Shown: positions 8,233 to 17,064 of the stretch, piece after piece
Layout of the letters: each line of letters begins with the position of its first letter
How positions within the stretch are numbered: the first letter of the stretch is position 1
NCBI RefSeq assembly: GCF_036365825.1
Contig: NZ_CP142674.1
Span: 62,001 to 126,000 of the forward strand
Direction of reading: 5' to 3'
From: Qipengyuania sp. HL-TH1
GTDB taxonomy: Bacteria > Pseudomonadota > Alphaproteobacteria > Sphingomonadales > Sphingomonadaceae
Length of the DNA: 64,000 nucleotides
Notes under the pieces: model-generated
Told to the model about the DNA's origin: nothing
Seen by the model: the letters and a program-made list of their open reading frames with translations, nothing else
Database searches by the model: none
Translations under genes and position numbers: made by a program

Positions 8233-9077
8233 GGCTTCGTGGACAAAGCTTGACCTGAGACTCGCCCTTCGATTCAAGGCTACCTTTTGGAGGCGGCCTT
8301 GGGCGAACGGATCGGAGTATCGGACGAAGAGTGGGAATTGATCGGGCCACTGTTGCCGACGGAGCGTGGACGTGGCTGCAGGCCGGCGCAGGATAATCGA
8401 CGCTACTTCGAAGGCATGATGTGGATCGCGCGCACCGGCGCGCAGTGGCGACATTTGCCGGATGAGTATGGCAAGTGGGGCAACGTCTTCCGGCGCTACC
8501 GAAGATGGGTCACGACCGGCGTGTTCGCTGCCATGCTCGAGACGCTGGCCGAACTGGCAGGACGGGACACTGCCGCCGACATGATCGACAGCACAGTGGT
8601 CCGAGCACATAATTGTGCAGTCGGCTTAAAAAGGGGACTCAGCAAACAGAGGGGCTCGGCCGATCGCGGGGAGGCTTCACCACCAAACTCCACGCCAGAT
8701 GCGACGCCAGAGGCCTCCCACTCGGCTTCGTGCTGACGCCCGGCCAGGCTCACGACGTTCAAGGCTTTGCGCAGCTCTTCCGGATGATCGGTGACCGCTT
8801 CGAAGCGTTCCTCGCCGACCGCGGCTATGATGCCGATGCCATCCGCGAGGAGATCGCCGATGCCGGCGTCGAAGCGATCATCCCTGCCAAGGCCAACCGC
8901 CGCACGCCTGCTCCGCACGACCGCGTAAAATACCGCTGGCGGAACCTCGTCGAGCGGCTCAACAAGCTGAAGAACTGGCGCCGGGTCGCCACTCGATACG
9001 ACAAGACCAAAGAGTCCTACCTCGGCTTCGTCGCTCTCGCTTCAATCAAGCTCTGGATACCCTTTGTCCACGACACC
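8233..9077 (+). mobile_element. IS5-family (IS427 group) insertion sequence
   Basis: An 845-bp element bounded by inverted repeats: GGCTTCGTGGACAAAG at the left and, read inward from the right, GGTGTCGTGGACAAAG (14 of 16 identical). A TA at 8231-8232 and another at 9078-9079 fit the short target duplication of this group. It encodes a two-frame DDE transposase and is inserted in the 3' part of an EAL-domain gene, which it truncates. Confidence 0.85.
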
Positions 9078-9080
9078 TAG
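8287..9080 (+). CDS. IS5/IS427-group transposase, two frames joined by -1 frameshift
   Basis: Frame one (8287-8736) begins LGERIGVSDEEWELIGPLLP, contains the IS5 Tnp N-terminal domain and reaches the first catalytic Asp (DMIDSTVVRAHN). Frame two (usable from 8613) begins RSRGGFTTKLHARCDARGLP and carries FLADRGYDADAIREE (second Asp) and the final Glu region (WRNLVERLNKLKNWRRVATR). The frames overlap around TTAAAAAGG at 8626-8634, where a -1 slip on the A run would fuse them; IS427-group elements normally make the transposase this way. The stop TAG uses the TA target duplication. The whole element looks intact. Confidence 0.85.
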
Positions 9081-10726
9081 CTGCCATTAGCGGCTGCAAA
9101 GCTTCCAAGCTTTCGACGCCTTCCGCGACAACCTGGGACCCCAAGTCATGTGATAGTGCAATTATTGAACGCACAAGTGTGTCTTGCCGCGTGCCCTGCT
9201 TAAGTTTTCGTATGAAGGATTGATCAATCTTCGCAACATGGATTGGCAACTGCTGGAAGTAAGACAAACTGCTATAACCGGTGCCGAAATCGTCGATCGC
9301 CAACCGCACTGCAGCCGCTTTTAGCGACATTAGTTGATTGCGAGCCTTCTCCGACCGACCCATGATCGCGCTTTCGGTCAGTTCCAGTTCGATACAGGAA
9401 GCCGGCAAACGATGCTTTAACAGTAGCAATTGAACGCGGGTAGCGAAGTCGTGCTCACGGAGATTACCAGCTGACACATTAATGGAGAGCGTAATCTGCA
9501 GACCCTGTTTACGCCAGTTGGCCTGCTGAATCATCCCTTGGTTCAGAACCCACGCCGTTGTGTCGCGAACCAACGCCGTCTCTTCAATCAGAGGAATGAA
9601 TTCGCTCGGTGAAATCTCGCCGAGTTCGGGGTGGTCCCAACGCAGCAGCGCTTCCGCGCCGCAGCAGCGGCCGGACGGCAACGAAACCCTCGGCTGATAG
9701 ACCAGGCAAAGCTCACCCTCACGCTGCAAGGCCTCACCGCAGGCAGCCACCAAACCGGATCGTCTACGATACACTGCATCGCTTGACGGCGAATAGGTGC
9801 TGACTGCACGCTCGTTCGCCCACGAGTCTTGCGCGGCGCTGTAAACGGTTCGCAACACGCCTTGCGGTTTGATTTCCCCCAACACCATGGGTGCGATACC
9901 AAGCGCTGGGTCGTGGTGAAGCCGATGACGGCATCGGAGCTAATCGAAGTAATGTCGGTAGCGATGCTCGCCAGCATAGAATCACTGAAGCCATCGTCAG
10001 CTAGAAAGGCCAGCTGCGTAGCGGCTACGTCATAGGATTGGCATGACGCCTGCAGAGCAAACTCGAGCGTTCGCACCGCGCCTCTGACAATCTCATCGTG
10101 ATGCGCTGGCCCCATGACGCGACCAACGCTGTCGAGCTCGTTGTTCTGCGCTAGATCAATTAGAACCGCACGCCGGTTTTCTCCGGTATGATCGCGTGCG
10201 ATATCACAAAGATCTTCGTTAAACTAGTTGCGGCTCGGCAGTCCGCTTAGCGGATCCACCCGACCATAGGCATGCTGAAGTTCGATTTGTGCCATAACCA
10301 TTGCTGCCAGGTCGCCAAGTGCCGACATTTCATCATCGCAGGCAATCCGCGGTGTCTCGCCCAGTACGCAGAGTGCGCCGAGACAATATCACTCATGTGT
10401 GATCAGTGGATCGCCACCATAGAAGCGAGCCCCGGTGCTGGCTAGAGTGCTTTCAGCGTAGCGTGGGGTGGCAAGCAAATCTGGCACTACTGCTGCTCGT
10501 TACTTCCTTACACGGCGCGTCGTGACGAGGCATCTCCGTATCTGTAAATACCCAAGCGAGTCTTGAACCACTGTCGATCGCTATCTGTTAGCGAGATAGC
10601 GGACGCATCCGACAAGATCTGTCCAGCCATTCGCGTGATGCGATCGAAGCTTTCGCTCACCGGCGAATCGATCAGACCTAGCTGGCGTAGCACCGCGATA
10701 CATTGAGGTTGCGGCTTCTTGATAAT
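9078..10726 (-). pseudogene. GAF-GGDEF-EAL signalling gene, decayed and IS-truncated
   Basis: Read on the minus strand, the pieces line up as one cyclic-di-GMP protein. A GAF start (ESFDRITRMAGQILSDASA) lies at 10693-10508. A linker and degenerate GGDEF start (YGRVDPLSGLPSRN, then an in-frame TAG) lie near 10230, and GGDEF remains run to about 9900, where a frameshift occurs. An EAL domain (9888-9081) carries GAEALLRWDHPELG, LELTESAIM and IDDFGTGYSSLSYF. The EAL reading stops at VVAEGVESLEALQPLMAA where the IS5 element begins. At least one nonsense codon, several frameshifts and the truncation make it non-functional as a whole; an EAL fragment could still be expressed. Confidence 0.8.
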
Positions 10727-10911
10727 CAGTTTATCGCTCCTTGGTGCGCAGAGTAGCCGATTGTCCTTACCTATTTATAATCAACCCTATGTCGTCATTC
10801 GCGATCTGCGTTCGCTAAGTCTGGGTGGTTTCCCACCCACCGTTTGAAAAGCGGTCGCGAACGACTGCGAACCGTTAACGTTTGGTTCACAACACATCAG
10901 GAGACAATCTC

Positions 10912-12087
10912 ATGCGCGCCGTTTGTTATCATGGAAAAGGCGATGTTCGCGTCGACACCGTTGCCGACCCCGAAATCAAGCATCCCCGCGATGCCATCAT
11001 CAAGGTCAACGCTTGCGCCATTTGCGGCTCGGATCTCCACCTGATCGACGGCTATATGCCGACGATGGAGAGCGGTGATATCCTGGGCCATGAAAATATG
11101 GGCGAGGTCGTGGCGCTCGGGTCCGAAGTGACCAATCTTTCGATCGGCGACCGCGTCGTCGTTCCCTTCACCATCAGCTGCGGCGATTGCTGGTTCTGTA
11201 AGAAGGGGCTTTATTCGCTGTGCGACACCACCAACCCCAATGCGGAAATGGCGATCAAGGCGATGGGCCATTCGCCCGCCGGCCTGTTCGGTTTCAGCCA
11301 TATGCTGGGCGGCTATTGCGGCGGTCAGGCCGAATATCTGCGCGTGCCGATGGCCGATGTTGGCCCGATCAAGGTTCCCGACAATGTCACCGACGAGCAG
11401 GCGCTGTTCCTGTCCGACATCTTCCCGACCGGCTATATGGGCGCTGAAAATGCGCAGATCGAACCGGGCGATACAGTGGCGGTATGGGGCTGCGGTCCCG
11501 TCGGCCAGTTCGCGATCCGATCGGCGATCATGATGGGTGCGGGCCGGGTCATCGCCATCGACGAAGTTGCCGAACGGCTTGCGATGGCGGAGGCCGGCGG
11601 CGCGGAGACGATCAATTTCTCCGAGACCGACGTCTATGACGAACTGATGGCACGCACCAAGGGGCGCGGCCCGGACAGCTGCATCGATTGCGTGGGCACC
11701 GAGGCCGCAACGCATGGTTCGGTCGACGCCGTCATCGACAAGGTCAAAGCGGCGACATTCCTAGGCACCGACCGGCCGCACGTGATTCGCGAAGCGATCA
11801 TGAGCTGCCGTAAGGGCGGGACGATTTCGGTCCCTGGCGTCTATGTCGGGATGGTCGACAAGATCCCGCTCGGCGCGGCAATGAACAAAGGGCTGACCAT
11901 GAAGATGGGCCAGACCCATGTGCAGGCTTACACGCAGCCGCTGATGGCCAAGATCGAAGCGGGTGAGATCGATCCGAGCTTCGTCGTGACCCATCCTACC
12001 AGCCTCGAAGATGCCCCGGAAATGTACAAGAAATTCCGCGACAAGGAAGACGAAGTCATCAAGGTCGTCATGCGCCCGCATGACTGA
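10912..12087 (+). CDS. Zinc-dependent alcohol/formaldehyde dehydrogenase (MDR family)
   Basis: 391 residues from the ATG at 10912, chosen because AGGAGA lies 8 nt upstream; an in-frame ATG at 10882 lacks this. Catalytic zinc ligands are Cys38 (CAICGSDLH) and His60-Glu61 (GHENMGE). Structural zinc ligands are Cys90, 93, 96 and 104 ([15 protein letters not shown]). The NAD-binding motif is [10 protein letters not shown] near residue 195. The overall pattern is that of 'glutathione-independent formaldehyde dehydrogenase-like' MDR enzymes common in Proteobacteria; the exact alcohol or aldehyde is not determined. The gene stands alone, ends with a strong terminator at 12141, and is followed by a UvrA remnant, echoing the frmA-uvrA order at 59.6-63.5 kb. 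Confidence 0.9.
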   Translation: MRAVCYHGKGDVRVDTVADPEIKHPRDAIIKVNACAICGSDLHLIDGYMPTMESGDILGHENMGEVVALGSEVTNLSIGDRVVVPFTISCGDCWFCKKGLYSLCDTTNPNAEMAIKAMGHSPAGLFGFSHMLGGYCGGQAEYLRVPMADVGPIKVPDNVTDEQALFLSDIFPTGYMGAENAQIEPGDTVAVWGCGPVGQFAIRSAIMMGAGRVIAIDEVAERLAMAEAGGAETINFSETDVYDELMARTKGRGPDSCIDCVGTEAATHGSVDAVIDKVKAATFLGTDRPHVIREAIMSCRKGGTISVPGVYVGMVDKIPLGAAMNKGLTMKMGQTHVQAYTQPLMAKIEAGEIDPSFVVTHPTSLEDAPEMYKKFRDKEDEVIKVVMRPHD

Positions 12088-12140
12088 CCCGATGCCTTGG
12101 CGACAATACGGCCAAGGCTGACTTAAACGAAGCGATTATG

Positions 12141-12182
12141 AGCAGATATCCGGCATTTCGGTCGCCGGATATCTGCTTTTTT
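12141..12182 (+). terminator. Strong Rho-independent terminator after the dehydrogenase
   Basis: AGCAGATATCCGG (12141-12153) pairs perfectly with CCGGATATCTGCT (12165-12177) around an 11-nt loop, and six T residues follow at 12177-12182. Confidence 0.9.
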
Positions 12183-12239
12183 CGTTAGCTGATGCCTCAG
12201 GCGCGGACGCTAGCCCTCGATCATGCCCTGCGGCTGTTC

Positions 12240-12435
12240 GAGCACCAGCACCCGGCATCGACACGCAGCACGCGCGCGGTCTGGCGCACGGCGAGCGGGT
12301 CCACAATCTAACAAATATCGATGTCGATTTGCCTCGCGATGCGCTGGTCGTCTTACGGGTATCTGGGGTTCCGGAAAATCATCGCTCGCGTTCTCAACGC
12401 GGTTTGCGGAATCGCAGCGCCGCTATCGCGGCTCT
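12240..12435 (+). pseudogene. Remnant of a class II uvrA gene
   Basis: Translation gives HNLTNIDVDLPRDALVVL, then, after a frame change near 12350, [20 protein letters not shown] and QRRY. This matches the first Walker A region of UvrA; the intact copy at 60855 reads [18 protein letters not shown], then [20 protein letters not shown] and QRRY. Only about 65 residues survive and the frame is broken. The match ends where recombinase-derived sequence begins at about 12436. Confidence 0.75.
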
Positions 12436-12783
12436 GTCTTGCCCAAATGCGCGGCGACTGCCACATTGCTAGCGTGGCTTGAACGTCGAGGCGGCTCAAT
12501 TGGCGATTATCTGTTCCCCAGCCGTATCGACCTCGCAGGCCACATGAGCACGCGACAGTGTGCACGCCTGGTTGACGAATGGGTGACGGCGATCGGACTG
12601 CGGAAGGCTGAGTACGGCACGCACTCGCTTCGGCGGACGAAGGTAGCGATGATCTATCGCGCAACCGGAAACATCCGCGCGATGCAGATCCTGCTTGGCC
12701 ACACGAAGATCGAAAACACTGTGCGCTACTTGGGCGTTGACGTCGAAGACGCTCTGCTCTTAGCCGAGCGAACTAAAATCTAG
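12436..12783 (+). pseudogene. Truncated tyrosine recombinase (catalytic C-terminal part)
   Basis: About 115 residues of the small sphingomonad-type integrase remain: LLAWLERRGGSIGDYLFPSR, RQCARLVDEWVTAIGLRK, THSLRRTKVAMIYRATGNIR, then LLGHTKIENTVRYLGVDVED. His and Arg of HSLRR, the second His of LLGHTK and the nucleophile Tyr (TVRYLG) are present, but the N-terminal DNA-binding part and first catalytic Arg are absent. It is fused in frame to the UvrA remnant, giving a chimeric open frame from 12223. Loss of the N-terminal half makes activity unlikely. Confidence 0.75.
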
Positions 12784-12946
12784 CCGAAGAAGCGGTCGAT
12801 CCGCAGTTCTGATCGACGCTTCCAGGGCGGCAAACCCATGCGATAATCGGCTGAAATTGGGTGGAAAGCTGACGTCATCTGCACCACTCAACAGAGGTCT
12901 ACATCCAAAACTGAGCGCAAAGCAGCTTTGGTGCTAGATTACGAAA

Positions 12947-13111
12947 TTAAGGCTGCCTGTTCTTACGCCAGCTGACTGCGTTTAGACCGCCAAACAAAAC
13001 GCCCAGCACGATCCACACCACCCAGCCATCGCCTTGAATGAGCTTGAAGATGCCCAACGCGAGAAAAATCACACCGATAACCGGAAAACCTTTCTTTCCA
13101 ACCTCATTCAT
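12947..13111 (-). CDS. Small membrane protein (54 aa)
   Basis: Read directly from the minus strand: a 54-codon frame, MNEVGKKGFPVIGVIFLALG, IFKLIQGDGW, then a second hydrophobic run (VVWIVLGVLFGGLNAV) and a basic tail SWRKNRQP. Two short membrane helices separated by a polar turn with a positive C-terminus give it the look of a genuine small inner-membrane protein. I do not recognise a family. It stands alone between the broken recombinase at 12436-12783 and a poorly coding stretch. Confidence 0.5.
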   Translation of the reverse strand: MNEVGKKGFPVIGVIFLALGIFKLIQGDGWVVWIVLGVLFGGLNAVSWRKNRQP

Positions 13112-13629
13112 AGTCTGGGGTCCCTGATCTGCTTTTGCTGACTGTATGCCATCGCTTCACGACTAAGAAGGCGTTATCGACCCACAGCGCGCTGACGCAT
13201 TAGTGCAACGTAAACCTCGGCAACCTCAAATCCGCCATGGGGTCGTAAACTGAATGGCCGCCTTTGCCGTTCAAGCCCCCAAGACCGGACCGTCTACTGT
13301 CGGCCCAATCCAGACTCAGTTCGACATCCACGCGTGAGGTATCCTCTCATCTCTCTCGCGCTCAGCCAATTAGGTTTCGGTCGCGGCTACCCGTCGCCCT
13401 CTTGGATGATTGGTGCTCCATACTGCAAAACGAACCGTTTCATCCGGCATTTGGGACTGCGGGATCGATTAGCGGCGTCCTCCGGCTTAGCGGACCAGCG
13501 CCGCCGGATGAAGAGAAAGGTTTGGTATATTGGGTCGAGATTGCGAGTATGACCACACGCAAGCCGAAGATCTATCGGACGCTAATTTTCGCCAGTCGAT
13601 GCCGAGAGCTTCTTCCTCGTCGTCTACTC
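13112..13629. other. Stretch without a convincing gene
   Basis: A plus-strand open frame (13264-13830) has no start signal, a Ser/Arg-rich composition and no recognisable motif, and it overlaps the more protein-like minus frame at 13630-13809. I see no RNA gene, terminator or operator here. Confidence 0.4.
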
Positions 13630-13809
13630 TCATTGCCGGCTAGCGGTGCCACCCGGCTCTCGGCCATAATCTCGCAACATCTGCAGGCAGCTCTCGGCGG
13701 TTGCTCGATGCACTGCCTCGTCGGGCTCCCCGAGCGCTTCTTCCAATCGAGCGAGCGAATCGAAGTACAGCGCTTCGATCTCGTCCAAGGGATTAGTGAC
13801 GTCCGACAT
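13630..13809 (-). CDS. Small acidic hypothetical protein
   Basis: 59 residues beginning MSDVTNPLDEIEALYFDSLA, followed by a predicted long amphipathic helix (ARLEEALGEPDEAVHRATAE) and a second (SCLQMLRDYG). Its acidic, helical composition looks more like real protein than the opposing frame, but there is no strong ribosome binding site, no family match and no operon context. I choose the ATG at 13809 over that at 13839 because the extra residues (MRRLIRYVRC) look non-native. Confidence 0.35.
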   Translation of the reverse strand: MSDVTNPLDEIEALYFDSLARLEEALGEPDEAVHRATAESCLQMLRDYGREPGGTASRQ

Positions 13810-13839
13810 GCATCGAACATACCTTATTAGGCGTCGCAA

Positions 13840-14390
13840 GCATAGCCGTTCTCTTTCAAGTATTGTCTGTCATGCGTGATGAGGCTATCGCCGCAAGTCT
13901 TCTCCATTTTAAATTCCTTGCTGCAGGAACCTAATGCGATATCGGTAGCGCATAGAGACCCGGCTGCCGGAGATCGGACCGAAAATGATTACGCGATTGC
14001 AGCGATGCCACGTTTGATGCATATCCAGTCCATGGCTGGTAGACGTCGAATAGTGGGCTGAAGGCTAAACATCTGCTTGCTGCGCACTGCCGGCCAGAAG
14101 CGGACGGACCGCTTTCGGCCCAGATTTTGCCAATTAAACACCGTCTTGCTGGTGGCAGATCTCAGGCTCCGCAGTCTGTCGCGCTAATGGCTGGAATTGG
14201 GTGGTTTTGCGACAGTCTGCTTTTTGGGCCGAGGCAGAGAAAGGCGGACATTGTCCTGCTGACGAATGCTGGGCCGTAAGCGGCCAGTCTGGCTATGATG
14301 TAGAGAACGGCAAAAGCTGTAGTTTGGCTTCCGACACCAATCTTGAAATTGGCCACACTGTCTTCACCCCCAGGCTTGGGTAGAGCCCCG
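13840..14390. other. Poorly coding stretch
   Basis: No open frame here has a convincing composition. It contains GGCTGGAATTGGGTGG at 14189-14204, near-identical to 12849-12864, and a GGACCGCTTTCGGCCC segment near 14108 of the sort scattered in sphingomonad intergenic regions. It looks like remnant DNA between genes. Confidence 0.4.
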
Positions 14391-14933
14391 TCAGCCGACC
14401 ATACGCTGCAGCGTTCCGTCCCGCTTGATTGAGCCATGCCAGAATAGAGCGATCCCAGCGTGACCGAGAATGAGCGCGGCGAGCAGCCAGCCCATCTCAC
14501 CATGCCATTCGGCAGGGATTTGCATCCAGGTTACTTCCTGTCCGCGAGGTTGCAGAACCTCTATCCCCCAGAAACTCAGCCCGCGGGTCCCGCCGGCAGC
14601 AGCGAGAACGCGCACCGACGGCACGATTATCATCAAGGCATAAATCGCGAGATGGCCTGCCATGGCCGCGCGGCCCAGCGCGCCCGGATGCGTCGGCCTC
14701 CGGGACATGTTTGCTAATCCCCACGCTCCTCTTAAAAAAACGAGAAGGAACAACGTAAGTCCGACATCCGTGTGATATCCCCACAGCATTTCCCGAAGCG
14801 CGTTCTCGCGCGGCAGTCCCCAATGGGCAGCCGCCGAGCAAAACTGAATTAGGAATAGCACAGCCATGCCCCAATGCAGCGAGCGCGAGACCGCGCCGTA
14901 GCGGTCGGGATTATCCAGAACACTATTACTCAC
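14391..14933 (-). CDS. Cytochrome b561 (YceJ/CybB-type)
   Basis: 180 residues with four membrane helices, at about 18-36 (LHWGMAVLFLIQFCSAAAHW), 52-70 (VGLTLFLLVFLRGAWGL), 93-112 (GHLAIYALMIIVPSVRVLAA) and 148-166 (GWLLAALILGHAGIALFWHG). Histidines placed in these helices (H20, the YHTD and GHL histidines, and GHAG) fit the two b-type hemes of the family. Such proteins move electrons between quinol and periplasmic acceptors. GGAG lies upstream of the ATG at 14933. It is on the same strand as the EF-hand and DUF3500 genes 115 bp upstream and may be cotranscribed with them. Confidence 0.88.
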   Translation of the reverse strand: MSNSVLDNPDRYGAVSRSLHWGMAVLFLIQFCSAAAHWGLPRENALREMLWGYHTDVGLTLFLLVFLRGAWGLANMSRRPTHPGALGRAAMAGHLAIYALMIIVPSVRVLAAAGGTRGLSFWGIEVLQPRGQEVTWMQIPAEWHGEMGWLLAALILGHAGIALFWHGSIKRDGTLQRMVG

Positions 14934-15047
14934 AGTTCGCTCCTTGATACCTACGTTGCAATCCCGACCACGCTGCGTCCTTGATACCTTGTCGCGGATT
15001 GCCGGTGCATTGAAGCGTCATCGCTGCGACCCTTCCCTCGACGTTCT

Positions 15048-15596
15048 TTAATGCTTGAACTTTACAGTTACGTTGGACGGTGCCGGTCGTAGAACTTCAA
15101 CACGCCTATCAGTTTGGCGAAATTCTCTTGAGACGAAAGGCTGAATGAACCAGCGCGAGGCGAAGCGATTGTAACCGATCGCTAGCGATGTCGCTGTAAT
15201 ATGGCTTTTCGAATGCGGGCCCCGCGCGGTCGCTTCAACCCTGATGACGCCGCCACCCGCCCGCATCGCGGCGCGCGATGGAAAAGCGTATCGACTGAGC
15301 GATAACGCCGACCTTCGGCCGTCGATCGTCAACGCGGTATTCCGGACTAGAGCCGACCCGAACGCGCGGCGTTCCGCTTTGCCGATAACTCGGTCACCAT
15401 CGGTATCGAGATGGTCAAAGAGATGCACACCGTCTTTCCCGCTGGCTGCCAGGTAATAGACGACAATGGCTCGGTCCGAAGCGATGGTGAGATGGGCCTG
15501 CTGCTCGACCCGGTTATGGGGATGGGCCATCGCGGTGCTCGTTAGGCAAGCGACGATCGCCGTGAGTGCAAGCGGTATCAATCGGCGGCGATCCAT
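15048..15596 (-). CDS. Exported EF-hand protein
   Basis: 182 residues from the ATG at 15596; a longer open frame upstream has shadow-like composition. A signal peptide (MDRRRLIPLALTAIVACLTS, then TAMAHPH) is followed by HLTIASDRAIVVYYLAAS and a canonical calcium loop DTDGDRVIGKAE (D-x-D-x-D-x-x-I-x-x-x-E). The C-terminal half has a beta-rich pattern. The AHPH start and the AIVVYYLA strand recall HoxN/HupN/NixA- or CreA-like exported domains, but I cannot name a family. The start overlaps the end of the DUF3500 gene by 19 bp, indicating translational coupling, so the two probably work together in the periplasm. Confidence 0.7.
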   Translation of the reverse strand: MDRRRLIPLALTAIVACLTSTAMAHPHNRVEQQAHLTIASDRAIVVYYLAASGKDGVHLFDHLDTDGDRVIGKAERRAFGSALVRNTALTIDGRRSALSLSRYAFPSRAAMRAGGGVIRVEATARGPHSKSHITATSLAIGYNRFASRWFIQPFVSREFRQTDRRVEVLRPAPSNVTVKFKH

Positions 15597-16651
15597 CGCG
15601 CACCATAATCGTTGCCGGGATCGCGATACATATTGTGCGCGTGCTCGGTAATATCGTCGCCCATTTCCTGCGGCCCGTATTCCATCATGATCGCAGGACC
15701 CGTAACGCGGAAGTAAGCGGCTCCGAACGGCTCGGTCGGTCCCCACCATGCGAACCATGTATCGCCGATCGTAGCGCGCACCTCGGCCATCTTCGCCGCA
15801 GCGTCGCGCGCGTTGAACTGACCGACCCGCGCTTCGACAACAGCGAGAAGCAGTTCGCGCTGCCTCTCGTCAAGGTCCGCGCCTCGCACGCCCTCGTCGG
15901 TGATGACCGTTCCATGCGCCCCCGGGCCTAGCAAGATGTTGATTACTGCGTCGCCGCGGATCGCTTCGCCGCGCTGGCTTTCCGTCAGACTGCCGAGGAA
16001 GTTGCGGGAAGCAGCGACCTCCTCGCGCGTGATGTAGACCTCCTTCCCCTCGAACTGGATTGTCAGGGGCTGCCCTCCTGTCAGCATGGGTGAGAACGAC
16101 GCCTTCGCTCCGACGAAGGTCATGTTGTAGGCCATGTGGTGTCCGCCGAACTGCAACATCCATGGCGCATCGGTGGAAGGCTCGCCGAGGAACGCGACGT
16201 AATAGAAGCCACTGCCGAAATCCGCCGCCGGACCGTCACCGCCGACAAGCGTGTCGTCCGCCGCCATCTGCATCCTGGCATTACGGAAACCGTCGGCACT
16301 CAACACCTCGCGCAGCAGCGCATCGAGCGCCGCCAACTGGTCTTGGGAGAGGTCCTTGCGCATGATTCCGCCGCGTTCCACAAAGCTGGTCGGAAAGTTC
16401 GACCAGCGGGCACGCTGGGCGTTGTCGTCGAAGTCATAAACTACCGCAGCGCGCTGCTCATCACTCAATGTGGTGAGGAATGCTTCGGCGGCACTGACGA
16501 TGCTTTCTGCTTTCGCATCCGAAGCACCGACTTCCACATTATCGGCGATTGTGATGCCAACGGTTTCGCCGTCTGGTCCACCGCCCGAGGAACAAGCTCC
16601 CAAACCTAGAATAAGTGCCAAGGGGACGACAGACGATCTAAGAATACGCAT
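15578..16651 (-). CDS. DUF3500 lipoprotein
   Basis: 357 residues. A lipobox (LGLGACSS, Cys20) predicts a lipid anchor. The body matches the DUF3500 pattern: LTTLSDEQRAAVVYDFDD near 60, WSNFPTSFVERGGI, then LGEPSTDAPWMLQFGGHHMA near 160, and a C-terminal WFAWWGPTEPFGAAYFRVTG near 300 followed by EYGPQEMG. The family has no assigned reaction; conserved His, Asp and Trp residues around GGHH and WWGP are typical of it. It is first in a minus-strand group with the EF-hand protein and, further on, cytochrome b561. A perfect palindrome at 16768-16784 lies upstream, in the region shared with the divergent CHASE2-EAL gene. Confidence 0.85.
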   Translation of the reverse strand: MRILRSSVVPLALILGLGACSSGGGPDGETVGITIADNVEVGASDAKAESIVSAAEAFLTTLSDEQRAAVVYDFDDNAQRARWSNFPTSFVERGGIMRKDLSQDQLAALDALLREVLSADGFRNARMQMAADDTLVGGDGPAADFGSGFYYVAFLGEPSTDAPWMLQFGGHHMAYNMTFVGAKASFSPMLTGGQPLTIQFEGKEVYITREEVAASRNFLGSLTESQRGEAIRGDAVINILLGPGAHGTVITDEGVRGADLDERQRELLLAVVEARVGQFNARDAAAKMAEVRATIGDTWFAWWGPTEPFGAAYFRVTGPAIMMEYGPQEMGDDITEHAHNMYRDPGNDYGARWIAAD

Positions 16652-17064
16652 GCCTTATCGATATTCCCAGCTGGCTTGTTAGTCTAGAGCTTCCTGGGCA
16701 ATTTGAAACGCGGAGTCTCACGCGAACGACGGCCAGACACAATTTCAAAAAGGTGTACTTTCGCGTTCTACGTCAGTGACGTAGTTGGTTCGCATGCGTC
16801 ATCCAATTGAGACTCGATGACGGAAATTTTTCTGAGTCTCAGATGAAAGGACATGTGACAAACAGCAGGCTGTCTGGCAAACCGGGTCGCAGGACGAAGC
16901 GAAAGAACTTTGCCGCGGATATGAGGGCGCCCTGGCGATCGAGCGAACCGATCAGTTGTGGAACAGGCGATCCGGATGAGACTGCCGGGTCAACCGAAGT
17001 AACTCGATAGTAACGAACAATCCGAAAGCATTGCGAAACCAGTTTGCTTCATGGAAGACTGGTC
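16652..17064. promoter_or_regulatory. Divergent promoter region with inverted repeats
   Basis: About 410 bp between the DUF3500 and CHASE2-EAL genes. It holds two inverted repeats: CTACGTCA-G-TGACGTAG at 16768-16784, and TGAGACTC (16808-16815) with GAGTCTCA (16834-16841). A 67-codon frame at 16807-17010 has no convincing protein character. I see no clear -35/-10 pair. Confidence 0.5.
16768..16784. promoter_or_regulatory. Palindromic operator-like site
   Basis: CTACGTCA and TGACGTAG are perfect reverse complements around one base. The compact 17-bp symmetry is typical of a dimeric regulator site. It lies 117 bp from the DUF3500 start and 281 bp from the CHASE2-EAL start. The regulator is unknown. 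Confidence 0.5.

Noticed and set aside
13264..13830. 188-aa plus-strand frame
   Set aside because: No ribosome binding site, no motif, unusual composition and overlap with a more protein-like minus frame.
16807..17010. 67-aa frame before the CHASE2-EAL gene
   Set aside because: It lies in an operator-rich promoter region and has no convincing protein character.
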